NCBI GenBank assembly: GCA_023487615.1 | Contig: JAMDBH010000027.1 | Coordinates: 1 to 8,188 of the forward strand | Source of the DNA: Gammaproteobacteria bacterium | GTDB lineage: Bacteria > Pseudomonadota > Gammaproteobacteria > SURF-13 | Length of the DNA stretch: 8,188 nucleotides | Direction: 5' to 3' | Shown here: in pieces, positions 1 through 5,382 of the stretch | How positions within the stretch are numbered: the stretch's first letter is position 1 | How the letters are laid out: the number at the start of each line of letters is the position of its first letter | Program-made: the position numbers and the translations under genes | The notes under the pieces: model-generated | Told to the model about the DNA's origin: nothing | Seen by the model: the letters and a program-made list of their open reading frames with translations, nothing else | The model's database searches: none

Positions 1-10
1 GCGGCGAAGG

Positions 11-490
11 TTAACCCTCAATGACCTTAATCATGGCTTCTACACCGGCCTTGATGCCGCCGTAAAAATCACCGGTTTTGAAATAAGGCGTGATGACCTC
101 GGCAATGATGCGCTTGGCGATTGCATCGGGCAGTACGCCCTCCAAGCCGTAACCCACTTCGATACGCATGGCGCGATCATTTTTGGCGATCAGCAATAGC
201 GCACCGTCGTCCACGCCCTTGCGGCCCAGCTTCCATTGCTCCGCCACCCGTATGGAATACTGCTCGACCGCCTCGGGTTCCGTCGTAGGCACGACAAGCA
301 CGGCGATCTGGCTGCCTTTGCTGGCCTCAAAGGCCTGCAGGGTTTGTTCGAGATTCGATTTCTGCTCGGCCGTGAGCGTGCCGGTCAAATCGGTCATCCG
401 CGCGGTGAGCGGCGGCACCGCCACCTCGGCGTGAGTCACTGCCGTGGTCAGGCAAACCCACAGCAGGACATGGAACAGAGTTTTAAGCAT
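11..490 (-). CDS. TPM-domain secreted protein (YgcG-like), apparently C-terminally truncated
   Basis: A 159-residue protein with a hydrophobic signal peptide (about residues 1–21, ending THA) followed by a TPM domain (about residues 28–155; typical stretches GSQIAVLVVPTT, DDGALLLIAKNDR and VGYGLEG). TPM-domain proteins of this kind usually sit beside LemA and are secreted or membrane-anchored; their biochemical role is poorly defined. Full-length relatives normally continue with a proline-rich linker, one membrane helix and a Gly/Ser-rich tail. Here the frame closes at TAA right after VIEG, where relatives typically read GEP. The bases after the stop (CCT TCG CCG) still encode Pro-Ser-Pro, which suggests a GAA-to-TAA change or a base error. 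The ATG directly follows the lemA stop (TAAATG) with no clear Shine-Dalgarno, so translation is probably coupled to lemA. The family call is firm; the truncation is inferred from memory of the family. Confidence 0.85.
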   Translation of the reverse strand: MLKTLFHVLLWVCLTTAVTHAEVAVPPLTARMTDLTGTLTAEQKSNLEQTLQAFEASKGSQIAVLVVPTTEPEAVEQYSIRVAEQWKLGRKGVDDGALLLIAKNDRAMRIEVGYGLEGVLPDAIAKRIIAEVITPYFKTGDFYGGIKAGVEAMIKVIEG

Positions 491-1105
491 TTATCGCACG
501 GGGCCGCCCGGACGCGGGCCAAAGTCCACCTCGGGCGGTTTGGAAATAATCTCCTCGTCTCTCACCTCGAAGCTAGGCTTGGTTTTGTAGCCAAAAACCT
601 TTGCTGTAAGGTTACTGGGGAAGCTGCGTACCGTGACGTTGTAATCCTGCACCGCCTTGATATAACGATTGCGCGCCACCGCGATGCGGTTTTCGGTGCC
701 TTCCAGCTGTGCCTGTAGATCCCTGAACACCGTATCGGATTTCAGTTGCGGATAGTTCTCGGCCACCGCCAACAGCCGGGAGAGAGCGCTGGTCATCTCG
801 CGCTGCGCATCGAGAAATCTGTTGAAGGCCTGCTGGTCATTGATCAGCTCAGGCGTCGCTTGTATCGAGCCCACCTTGGCGCGCGCCTCGGTGACGCCCA
901 GCAAGATGTCCTTCTCCTGGGCCGCGAAACCCTGCACCGTCTTGACCAGATTGGGCACCAGGTCGGCGCGGCGTTGATATTGGTTCAACACCTCCGCCCA
1001 GCTCGCCTTGATCTGTTCGTCGGTGGACTGCAGGGTGTTGTAACCGCAACCGCTTAACCAGAGGCCGGAGGTCAGAAGAAACAAGACTGATAAAGCTTTG
1101 CGCAT
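491..1105 (-). CDS. lemA: LemA family lipoprotein
   Basis: A 204-residue LemA-family protein. I start it at the ATG at 1105–1103, not at the longer GTG option at 1177, because AAGGAGA lies 5 bases upstream (1111–1117) and the product then begins with a classic lipoprotein signal: charged MRK, a hydrophobic stretch, and lipobox LSGC with Cys20 as the lipidated residue. The longer form would also overlap the stop of the methyltransferase upstream. The mature part is helical and carries LemA hallmarks: RRADLVPNLV in the first third, a central NRF–SALSRLL region, and YNVTVRSFP followed by FGYKTKPSFEV near the C terminus. LemA proteins are membrane-associated, with an outward-facing helical bundle of unclear molecular function. 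The TPM gene follows with no gap, the usual arrangement. Confidence 0.93.
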   Translation of the reverse strand: MRKALSVLFLLTSGLWLSGCGYNTLQSTDEQIKASWAEVLNQYQRRADLVPNLVKTVQGFAAQEKDILLGVTEARAKVGSIQATPELINDQQAFNRFLDAQREMTSALSRLLAVAENYPQLKSDTVFRDLQAQLEGTENRIAVARNRYIKAVQDYNVTVRSFPSNLTAKVFGYKTKPSFEVRDEEIISKPPEVDFGPRPGGPVR

Positions 1106-1173
1106 GATGATCTCCTTGAAAAATAACGAACGACGCCGAAATGGGGATGTTTCATAATAATACAAGATTTTTG

Positions 1174-1620
1174 TCACAGCCGGTCGCGCAAATCCCGTAA
1201 TTTGAATCCCAGCAGCGGCTTGCTAAAATCGCGCGTCAGCGCCAATGCCTTGAAGGTCTCGCCCATTTCACCCGGCAGGGTAAGCCGCTTAATCTGTTCG
1301 GCAAGCTGAATGCGCTGGCGGGTTTCGTGGGCGGGCACTGCAGCGGCCAGATCGGTTAAACCGCAGCCGAGCAAAAAATTCGCCTGGGTGGTGTAACCCG
1401 CGACTTGCAATCCCGCAGCATGGCCTGCTTCGGCGAGCGCTGTGAAATCCACATGCGCGGTGATGTCCTGCAATCCAGGATACAAAAAGGGGTCGCCATG
1501 GGCGTGGTGGCGATAATGACAGAGCAAGACGCCACGGGCGCGTTCCGCATGATAAAGCTCATGGCGCGGATAGCCGTAATCTATCAATAGTAACATACCA
1601 CTCTCGATTGCAGCGGCCAC
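1174..1620 (-). CDS. C-terminal 148 residues of the MidA-family methyltransferase
   Basis: An open frame from a possible GTG at 1620–1618 to TGA at 1176–1174. It carries the conserved LLLIDYGYPRHE and YPGLQDITAHVDF stretches of the MidA C-terminal half. No ribosome binding site is visible at its GTG, or at the ATG eight codons further in. Independent translation would need re-initiation after the TAG six bases upstream. It has no SAM-binding motif I and is very unlikely to be a separate enzyme. Confidence 0.7.
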   Translation of the reverse strand: MAAAIESGMLLLIDYGYPRHELYHAERARGVLLCHYRHHAHGDPFLYPGLQDITAHVDFTALAEAGHAAGLQVAGYTTQANFLLGCGLTDLAAAVPAHETRQRIQLAEQIKRLTLPGEMGETFKALALTRDFSKPLLGFKLRDLRDRL

Positions 1621-1623
1621 CGT

Positions 1624-1626
1624 CTA
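1624..1626 (-). other. In-frame amber codon splitting midA
   Basis: The plus strand reads CTA, giving TAG on the coding strand in the context TGG-GTG-TAG-ACG-GTG. One base change would restore a sense codon (for example CAG Gln, AAG Lys, GAG Glu or TGG Trp). No frameshift is needed to join the two halves. Confidence 0.85.
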
Positions 1627-2364
1627 CACCCAGGCTGGCGCTGCCAGATTGATTTCAGAAATATATCCCGGCTTAAGATCAGGCGACGCGGCGCGGATTT
1701 CCGCGATGCGTTTAGCCAAGGCCGGATCGCTTACCGGCCCTGCCCGCCACGCAAACGTATCATCCACGCAAGCAACATAAAGCTCCGCTACCCTTTCGGC
1801 GTCAAGCCTAAACCGGTGCACCGGCATCGCGTCCAGAACTTCATTGGCGAATACAACACCGCGCAGTTTTTGTTTGGGAAGTTCATCTAGCCAAATGACG
1901 CGCCCCGATAAATGCGGTATACGCTGGGTTAGCGTTGCCCGTTGCCGCTCTCGCAGTTCGGCGCTGATCTCAAGAATGAAATAATGCCGGGGCAGGCTGT
2001 TCAATGCCTCTAATTCCACCAGCAAATCCGCAGCCATGACGCCCGAACCCGCGCCGAATTCCAGGATATCGCCGCCCCCCAAGGCCTGCAGAACTTGCCG
2101 GCACTGCCGCGCCGCACAACGTGCAAACAGCGGAGAAATCTCCGGTGCGGTGACAAAATCACCGGCGACGCCGAATTTGTTAAGCCCCGCGCTGTAATAG
2201 CCCAGTTCGGGCGCATACAGCGCCAACTCCATATAACGGGCAAAGGTGATTCGGCCGCCCTGCCGTTCGATCTCATCCCGAATCAACCCTGCCAGCCGCT
2301 GACTATGGCGCAACGAACCCTCATCCGGGACAGGTAATTCGGAAACAGGGGTAGTGAATTTCAT
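1624..2364 (-). CDS. N-terminal 246 residues of the MidA-family methyltransferase
   Basis: This is the part translatable without readthrough. It contains the SAM-binding Rossmann core but lacks the C-terminal third, so activity alone is doubtful. It ends AAPAWV just before the TAG; relatives continue at this point without a break. The ATG at 2364–2362 fits the usual N-terminal length. No good Shine-Dalgarno precedes it (the upstream minus-strand bases are ACCCTCCATA). Confidence 0.8.
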   Translation of the reverse strand: MKFTTPVSELPVPDEGSLRHSQRLAGLIRDEIERQGGRITFARYMELALYAPELGYYSAGLNKFGVAGDFVTAPEISPLFARCAARQCRQVLQALGGGDILEFGAGSGVMAADLLVELEALNSLPRHYFILEISAELRERQRATLTQRIPHLSGRVIWLDELPKQKLRGVVFANEVLDAMPVHRFRLDAERVAELYVACVDDTFAWRAGPVSDPALAKRIAEIRAASPDLKPGYISEINLAAPAWV

Positions 2365-2428
2365 TATGGAGGGTTTCGACGCCGTGGATTTTGAGTTAGG
2401 CTTAAAGGATTCGCCCGGCCATACACTG
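2365..2428. promoter_or_regulatory. Divergent intergenic region between the MidA gene and folM
   Basis: The two genes diverge from this 64-bp gap, so promoters for both should lie here or just inside the genes. I could not identify a convincing −35/−10 pair on either strand. A GGAGGG at 2368–2373 lies 10 bases before an in-frame GTG at 2384, which would be an alternative and longer start for folM. Confidence 0.3.
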
Positions 2429-3175
2429 ATGCAGAATAATACAGATAAACTAAAAGTGGTATTGATTACCGGCGCCGCGCATCGCGTGGGCGCGGCGGTG
2501 GCCGAGGCGCTGCACGCCGAGGGGTTTAATCTGGTCTTGCATTACCGGCTATCCAAGGATACCGCGCAAACCTTGCAAGCCAAGCTTAACACGGTACGTG
2601 AAAATTCGGTGACCCTGATAGCGGGAGACTTGCTCGATACCGCAAAGCTACCAAGACTGGTGCAACAGGCCATTGATGTTTGGGGGCGGCTCGATGTGCT
2701 GATTAACAACGCCTCGAGTTTTTATCCTACGCCTGTTGGCGAGGTCACAGAGGCGCAATGGGACGATCTCATGGGCAGTAATCTCAAAGCCCCGTTTTTT
2801 CTCGCGCAGGCCGCCGCCCCCACCCTCGCCGCGCACCACGGCTGCATCGTCAACATGGCGGACATCCACGCCGAACGCCCCCTCAAAGGCTATCCGGTAT
2901 ACAGCGCCGCCAAGGCCGGACTGGTGATGCTCACCAAAGCCCTGGCCCGCGAATTAGGCCCCTCGGTGCGCGTGAACGCCGTCGCCCCCGGCCCGGTGCT
3001 CTGGCCCGACAACATGGACGAAGAGACCAAACAGCACATCAAATCACGCACCGCGTTGAAACGCGCCGGACACCCTAGCGACGTGGCGCGCACTATACTG
3101 TTTCTGATCCGCGACGCCGGCTACATTACCGGACAGGTGATCGCTGTGGATGGCGGGCGGTCTATTTATAGTTAG
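2429..3175 (+). CDS. folM: Pteridine reductase / dihydromonapterin reductase-like SDR (FolM family)
   Basis: A 248-residue short-chain dehydrogenase/reductase. The N-terminal cofactor motif is TGAAHRVG (14–21), the TGxxxRxG variant typical of PTR1/FolM reductases rather than the usual TGxxxGxG. NNASS (93–97) follows. The active site has Asp145 (NMAD) where most SDRs have Ser, then Tyr158 and Lys162 (YSAAK); this Asp–Tyr–Lys set is characteristic of pteridine reductases. The protein ends GYITGQVIAVDGGRSIYS. Such enzymes use NADPH to reduce pterins or dihydrofolate, and they can supply tetrahydromonapterin or back up FolA. The ATG at 2429 places the β1 strand at the usual distance from the N terminus. 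No strong Shine-Dalgarno precedes it, and GTG 2384 is an alternative. The two further folate genes 1.3 kb downstream on the other strand support a pterin role. Confidence 0.85.
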   Translation: MQNNTDKLKVVLITGAAHRVGAAVAEALHAEGFNLVLHYRLSKDTAQTLQAKLNTVRENSVTLIAGDLLDTAKLPRLVQQAIDVWGRLDVLINNASSFYPTPVGEVTEAQWDDLMGSNLKAPFFLAQAAAPTLAAHHGCIVNMADIHAERPLKGYPVYSAAKAGLVMLTKALARELGPSVRVNAVAPGPVLWPDNMDEETKQHIKSRTALKRAGHPSDVARTILFLIRDAGYITGQVIAVDGGRSIYS

Positions 3176-3177
3176 CA

Positions 3178-3562
3178 ATGGGAATGGATATTTCGCAGAC
3201 CATCGAAGGTGCATTCCCTGGGTCTTGGCAGTTAGCCCGCGACTTAGATGCGGAAATAAGAGCGAATCAGAATCCTATGGAATTGCGTGGGGAGGTTTGA
3301 CCTTCGCACTCTGGTACCCGCTTATATGCAATGGTCAGTTTTGAATAAAGACAACTACGACCAATTGGTTACAGAATGGACAATAAATGCTCTTGCTGAG
3401 TACGGTCGGGCTAAATCAGATAAGGCAGAGCATCTGAATTTCAAGTTCCTGTGCTCTGAATCGCAGCGTTTAGCCGTCTGTGCCTTTTTGGAGTGGTGCT
3501 TGTCGGAGTTGATGGTGGTTCACGAAGAGCAGGTAAAAAGGGCCATCAAGCGCTGGTGTTAA
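3178..3562 (+). pseudogene. Small hypothetical gene, probably frameshifted
   Basis: An ATG two bases after the folM stop opens a 40-codon frame ending at TGA 3298–3300. The next frame is open from about 3260 to TAA 3560–3562. Skipping one base in the GGGG run at 3289–3292 fuses them into one protein of about 127 residues, with the junction MELRG–RFDLRTLVPAY. The second part (LVPAYMQWSVL, then SESQRLAVCAFLEW) faintly resembles the C-terminal half of DUF6714-type proteins (conserved LPAYL and AV.AFL stretches), a low-confidence similarity from memory. The N-terminal part is short for that family, so a larger deletion is also possible. Base composition looks more AT-rich than in the flanking genes. 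Function unknown. Confidence 0.45.
3287..3562 (+). CDS. Hypothetical protein, 91-codon frame
   Basis: The longest intact frame of the putative broken gene, opening with a GTG that has no ribosome binding site. The product is soluble-looking, rich in Leu, Ala and Glu, with Trp at several places (residues 16, 31, 70 and 90) and a helical-looking C-terminal half. If it is expressed alone, the first confident start could be the ATG at 3326. I do not recognise a function. Confidence 0.4.
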   Translation: MGRFDLRTLVPAYMQWSVLNKDNYDQLVTEWTINALAEYGRAKSDKAEHLNFKFLCSESQRLAVCAFLEWCLSELMVVHEEQVKRAIKRWC

Positions 3563-3607
3563 TTATGCTCACAAGCCCATCAACTCGGGCAGCGTTAGAG
3601 CACATCT

Positions 3608-3688
3608 GTAGGGTGGGTAAACGGTTTTTGTTTGCCCACGCGATTCCATCTAAATTTAAACATGTGGGCAGCAAGCTGCCCACCCTAC
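3608..3688 (+). repeat. Palindromic dispersed repeat, copy 1 (81 bp)
   Basis: Bounded by the perfect terminal inverted repeat GTAGGGTGGG / CCCACCCTAC. Inside are two hairpins. Hairpin 1 pairs 3613–3622 with 3630–3639 (10 bp, one T·G wobble, loop GGTTTTT). Hairpin 2 pairs 3664–3672 with 3675–3683 (GTGGGCAGC–AA–GCTGCCCAC). It lies 45 bp after the stop of the hypothetical gene. A second copy in the same orientation is at 4375–4456. The form fits a non-coding REP/MITE-like element without its own transposase; similar GTAGGGTGGG-type repeats occur in many bacterial genomes, to my recollection. Confidence 0.9.
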
Positions 3689-3832
3689 TCGCCTACATAC
3701 AGCAGAGGAGTTTCTCTGCGAAGTATTTACGTTGAGAGGTATTTCTTCCGACAATCTACCGCACGCCTTGCATTCTTGGACAGGTAAACCACCCGTATGA
3801 GCGGTACCCCTGCATTCCAGCACACTCCGCAT
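3656..3832 (-). other. Possible remnant ORF with cysteine pairs, ending inside repeat copy 1
   Basis: A 58-codon minus-strand frame from ATG 3832–3830 to TAA 3658–3656. It contains Cys-x2-Cys (ECKACGR) and further cysteines. Its last ten or so residues are encoded by repeat copy 1, so if it was ever a gene its end was replaced by the repeat. The frame stays open upstream to a TAG near 3879. No ribosome binding site is visible. It could equally be chance. Confidence 0.15.
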
Positions 3833-3915
3833 GGCTCCGCCTTTGCTTAGCTGCTGAATTTGACGGTTAAGCCCCTATGGTTTCTCCTACACCCGTCTCT
3901 GCTAAACTACTAAAC
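3689..3915. other. Gene-free stretch upstream of the DUF4258 gene
   Basis: Together with 3563–3688 this makes about 350 bp without a confident gene. It holds a small perfect hairpin (GCAGAG–GAGTTT–CTCTGC, about 3702–3719) and a TTGACG at 3860–3865 that could be a −35 element, but no good −10 follows at 16–18 bp. Immediately before the DUF4258 start the sequence is CTAAACTACTAAAC, a short direct repeat. I see no tRNA, no attachment site with a matching partner, and no transposase remnant. Confidence 0.3.
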
Positions 3916-4152
3916 ATGAAGTATACTCAGTACTTCCAGGCCATGCGGCAACGGCCCGACCGGGCCGGTATTGATCTGGCCTGGATAGAACGGGCGGTGC
4001 AACATCCCATTAGAGAGACGCTCCAGCAAGATGGTCGCATCCGCCGCTGGGCTTCCATACCGGAAGCTGAGGGCAAATATTTACGGGTCGTTTTATTGCC
4101 GGATGGTGAAACTATACACAACGCCTTTTTCGACAGAGGATTTGTACCATGA
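3916..4152 (+). CDS. DUF4258-like small protein, possible toxin of a TA-like pair
   Basis: A 78-residue protein with the features of the DUF4258 family: an N-terminal helix (YFQAMRQRP), WIERAVQHP (23–31), a basic strand RIRRWASI (41–48), YLRVVLLPDGETIHNAFFDRGF (split here at about 55–62 and 63–76). DUF4258 proteins have a small αβ fold often likened to RelE/ParE-type toxins, but their activity is not established; the toxin label is an inference from context. ATG 3916 is chosen over ATG 3877 because the N-terminal helix then starts where family members do. There is no clear Shine-Dalgarno. Its TGA overlaps the next ATG by 4 bp (ATGA), a typical DUF4258–DUF2283 arrangement. Confidence 0.75.
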   Translation: MKYTQYFQAMRQRPDRAGIDLAWIERAVQHPIRETLQQDGRIRRWASIPEAEGKYLRVVLLPDGETIHNAFFDRGFVP

Positions 4153-4346
4153 AGATACAGTATTTCCAGGATACGGATACTTTATACATTGAGCTGCGGC
4201 CCACTAATGTGGCCGAAACGAAAGATTTGGACGAAAACACGCTGCTGGATCTTGATAGCATGGGCCAGATTTGCGGCATCACCATTGAGCACGCCAGTGA
4301 GCGGGCCGATATCCCGCATTTCTCGTTTGAACAAATTGCAGCTTAA
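4149..4346 (+). CDS. DUF2283 family protein, possible antitoxin partner
   Basis: A 65-residue protein matching the DUF2283 pattern. It has an N-terminal YFQDTDTLYIEL (about 5–16), where relatives have Y-D-x-E-x-D-x-LYI. LLDLDSMGQICGITIEHAS (32–50) corresponds to the conserved D-x-D-G-x-IVGIEI-x-AS core. DUF2283 proteins are commonly encoded right after a DUF4258 gene, and the pair is often treated as a candidate toxin–antitoxin module; this is not demonstrated for these genes. It starts within the stop of the DUF4258 gene, implying coupled translation. It ends 28 bp before repeat copy 2, which could fold as a terminator for it. Confidence 0.8.
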   Translation: MKIQYFQDTDTLYIELRPTNVAETKDLDENTLLDLDSMGQICGITIEHASERADIPHFSFEQIAA

Positions 4347-4374
4347 TTTCATTTCGCAATCATAAAGTGAAGTT

Positions 4375-4456
4375 GTAGGGTGGGCAAACGGCTTTTGTTT
4401 GCCCACGCGATTCAATCCCAATTTGAAACATGTGGGCAACAAGTTGCCCACCCTAC
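4375..4456 (+). repeat. Palindromic dispersed repeat, copy 2 (82 bp)
   Basis: Same design and orientation as copy 1: ends GTAGGGTGGG / CCCACCCTAC. Hairpin 1 pairs 4380–4389 with 4397–4406 (perfect 10 bp, loop GGCTTTT). Hairpin 2 pairs 4432–4440 with 4443–4451 (GTGGGCAAC–AA–GTTGCCCAC). It lies between the convergent DUF2283 and folK genes, so it may stop transcription from both sides, though no long T-run follows. On the minus strand its outer GTAGGG supplies the TAG stop of folK (4455–4453). Relative to copy 1, both bases of one pair in hairpin 2 have changed together. Confidence 0.92.
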
Positions 4457-4944
4457 TCGCCTTCCATTACGACTCGCCAGATGCCGTGCCGGGACTTGTC
4501 GAAGCCCTCCCACAATTCCGCATAAGTTTTTCCTGCCACAGGATGCTTTAATTCACCGGCGATTTCCGCCAGCGGGCCGAGTACGAAGGCACGTTTGAGT
4601 ATATCGGGACGCGGCAGTACCAGTCCCGGTTCGTGGAGTTGCAGGTCGCCGTAGACCAGTAAATCGAGGTCGAGGGTGCGAGAGGAATAGCGCGGGCCGC
4701 TGCGCACCCGGCCGTGCCGGTCTTCGATGTCCTGCAAGGCGCGAACCACGCCATACACGTCTTCGTCGCTATCGAAACCCACCACCAGATTGTAAAAATT
4801 ATCGCCCTCGAAGCCGTAGGATTTGCTTTCATAAGTGGACGATACCGTGAGATCGCCAAAGCGTTTGCGAAGGGCGGCCAGCCCGGAACGGATGTTGTGC
4901 TCACGCTCGATGTTGCTGCCGACGCTGACATAGACGCGGGTCAC
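4453..4944 (-). CDS. folK: 6-hydroxymethyl-7,8-dihydropterin pyrophosphokinase (HPPK)
   Basis: A 163-residue HPPK, which moves pyrophosphate from ATP to 6-hydroxymethyl-dihydropterin to give the substrate of FolP. The N terminus VYVSVGSNIERE, the pterin-binding region YGFEGDNFYN (43–52) and the signature RTLDLDLLVYGD (89–100) are all present; Asp92 and Asp94 correspond to the Mg-binding pair. PRPDILKRAFVLGPLAEIA follows at 111–129. The start is the GTG at 4944–4942, overlapping the folB stop as GTGA; the frame is open far upstream in the wrong frame of folB, so longer calls are artefacts. The stop TAG lies in repeat copy 2. Size and fold are normal, so the repeat has not visibly damaged the enzyme. 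Confidence 0.95.
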   Translation of the reverse strand: MTRVYVSVGSNIEREHNIRSGLAALRKRFGDLTVSSTYESKSYGFEGDNFYNLVVGFDSDEDVYGVVRALQDIEDRHGRVRSGPRYSSRTLDLDLLVYGDLQLHEPGLVLPRPDILKRAFVLGPLAEIAGELKHPVAGKTYAELWEGFDKSRHGIWRVVMEGE

Positions 4945-5300
4945 GATGGGTTCCGGCCGCGTTCGATGATGACGCCTACGTCCACTGCGCCGCGTACCGC
5001 GCCTTTTTTGTTGACGCGCAGGCGCAGCCAACTGATGCCAAATTCCTTCAGAACAATCTCCGCGACACGCTCGGCCAGCGTCTCCACCAGTTGAAATTGA
5101 TTGGCGCCCACATACTCTATCAGGCGCTTGGCCACGGCCTTGTAATCCAGGGTATCTGCAATCTTGTCGCTCGCCGCCGCCTTGCGGATGTCGGCGGCCA
5201 TATCGAGATTGAGAATGACGGCCTGCTTGACGCGCCGCTCCCACTCGAAGATACCGATGACCGTGTCAATTTTAAGATCGTGGAGGTAGATAATGTCCAT
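4941..5300 (-). CDS. folB: Dihydroneopterin aldolase
   Basis: A 119-residue FolB, converting 7,8-dihydroneopterin to 6-hydroxymethyl-dihydropterin and glycolaldehyde, the step before FolK. Family features: IGIFEWERRVKQ at 15–26 with Glu19, DTLDYKAV with Tyr53 (49–56), QFQLVETLAERVA with substrate-binding Glu73 (68–80), and the conserved lysine region VNKKGAV with Lys98. Most relatives have Lys-Pro here, while this one has Lys-Lys. The ATG at 5300–5298 gives the usual N terminus (MDIIYLHDLKIDTVIG). No evident Shine-Dalgarno precedes it. It diverges from plsY and overlaps folK by 4 bp, forming a folB–folK operon. Confidence 0.95.
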   Translation of the reverse strand: MDIIYLHDLKIDTVIGIFEWERRVKQAVILNLDMAADIRKAAASDKIADTLDYKAVAKRLIEYVGANQFQLVETLAERVAEIVLKEFGISWLRLRVNKKGAVRGAVDVGVIIERGRNPS

Positions 5301-5382
5301 GTGGTAGTTTATTCACATCAAATGCCGCTTTGGCGAGATTAAGACTTGACCGCGAGCCGCCTAGCGGTTCCAATATGAGCCT
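5301..5382. promoter_or_regulatory. Divergent folB/plsY control region with a small palindrome
   Basis: An 82-bp gap between divergent genes. It contains the palindrome GAGCCGC–CTA–GCGGTTC (5354–5360 with 5364–5370, one G·T pair), which begins three bases after a TTGACC (5346–5351) on the plus strand. This might be an operator or a leader hairpin for plsY. No −10 box at the right distance was found on either strand, so promoters are not placed. Confidence 0.35.

Larger units (their letters stand above)
1174..2364 (-). pseudogene. MidA-family SAM-dependent methyltransferase (COG1565/NDUFAF7-like) with an in-frame TAG
   Basis: Two ORFs in one frame, separated only by a TAG at 1626–1624 and one Thr codon, together encode a complete MidA-type methyltransferase of about 395 residues. 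The first part holds the N-terminal segment with YMELALYAPELGYY (about 44–57) and DFVTAPEISPLF (about 69–80), SAM-binding motif I ILEFGAGSG (100–108), and VFANEVLDAMP (171–181). After the stop come LLLIDYGYPRHE, LLCHYRHHAH and YPGLQDITAHVDF, also signature stretches. The eukaryotic relative NDUFAF7 methylates an arginine of a complex I subunit; the role of bacterial members is not settled. Apart from the stop, the frame is intact and both halves look conserved, so this is either a very recent nonsense mutation, a base error, or a readthrough or split gene. TAG ends other genes here (folM, folK, the PsiE gene), so a changed genetic code is unlikely. Confidence 0.8.

Noticed and set aside
1106..1177. 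Longer LemA start at GTG 1177
   Set aside because: It would put 24 charged and aromatic residues before the lipoprotein signal, overlap the upstream stop, and ignore the strong AAGGAGA before ATG 1105.
1174..2364. Stop-codon reassignment or pyrrolysine at the midA TAG
   Set aside because: TAG is the natural stop of folM, folK, the PsiE gene and the gene at 6473 in this window, and MidA is not a pyrrolysine-family methyltransferase.
3566..3602. Integron attC-like sequence (TGCTC…GCCC…GGGC…GCGTTAGAGCA) after the hypothetical gene
   Set aside because: It has a GTTAGAG resembling a core site and nested stems, but the matching inverse core (TCTAAC-like) is missing, the site is short, and no integrase or second attC is present. 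Likely chance, although small orphan genes nearby make it tempting.
3493..3735. 80-codon plus-strand frame across repeat copy 1
   Set aside because: It shadows the hypothetical gene in another frame and then translates the palindromic repeat; no ribosome binding site or family features.
4945..5244. N-terminal extension of the folK frame into folB
   Set aside because: The extension is an Arg/Gly-rich translation of folB in the wrong frame. HPPK proteins start at VYVSVGSN, matching the GTG that overlaps the folB stop.
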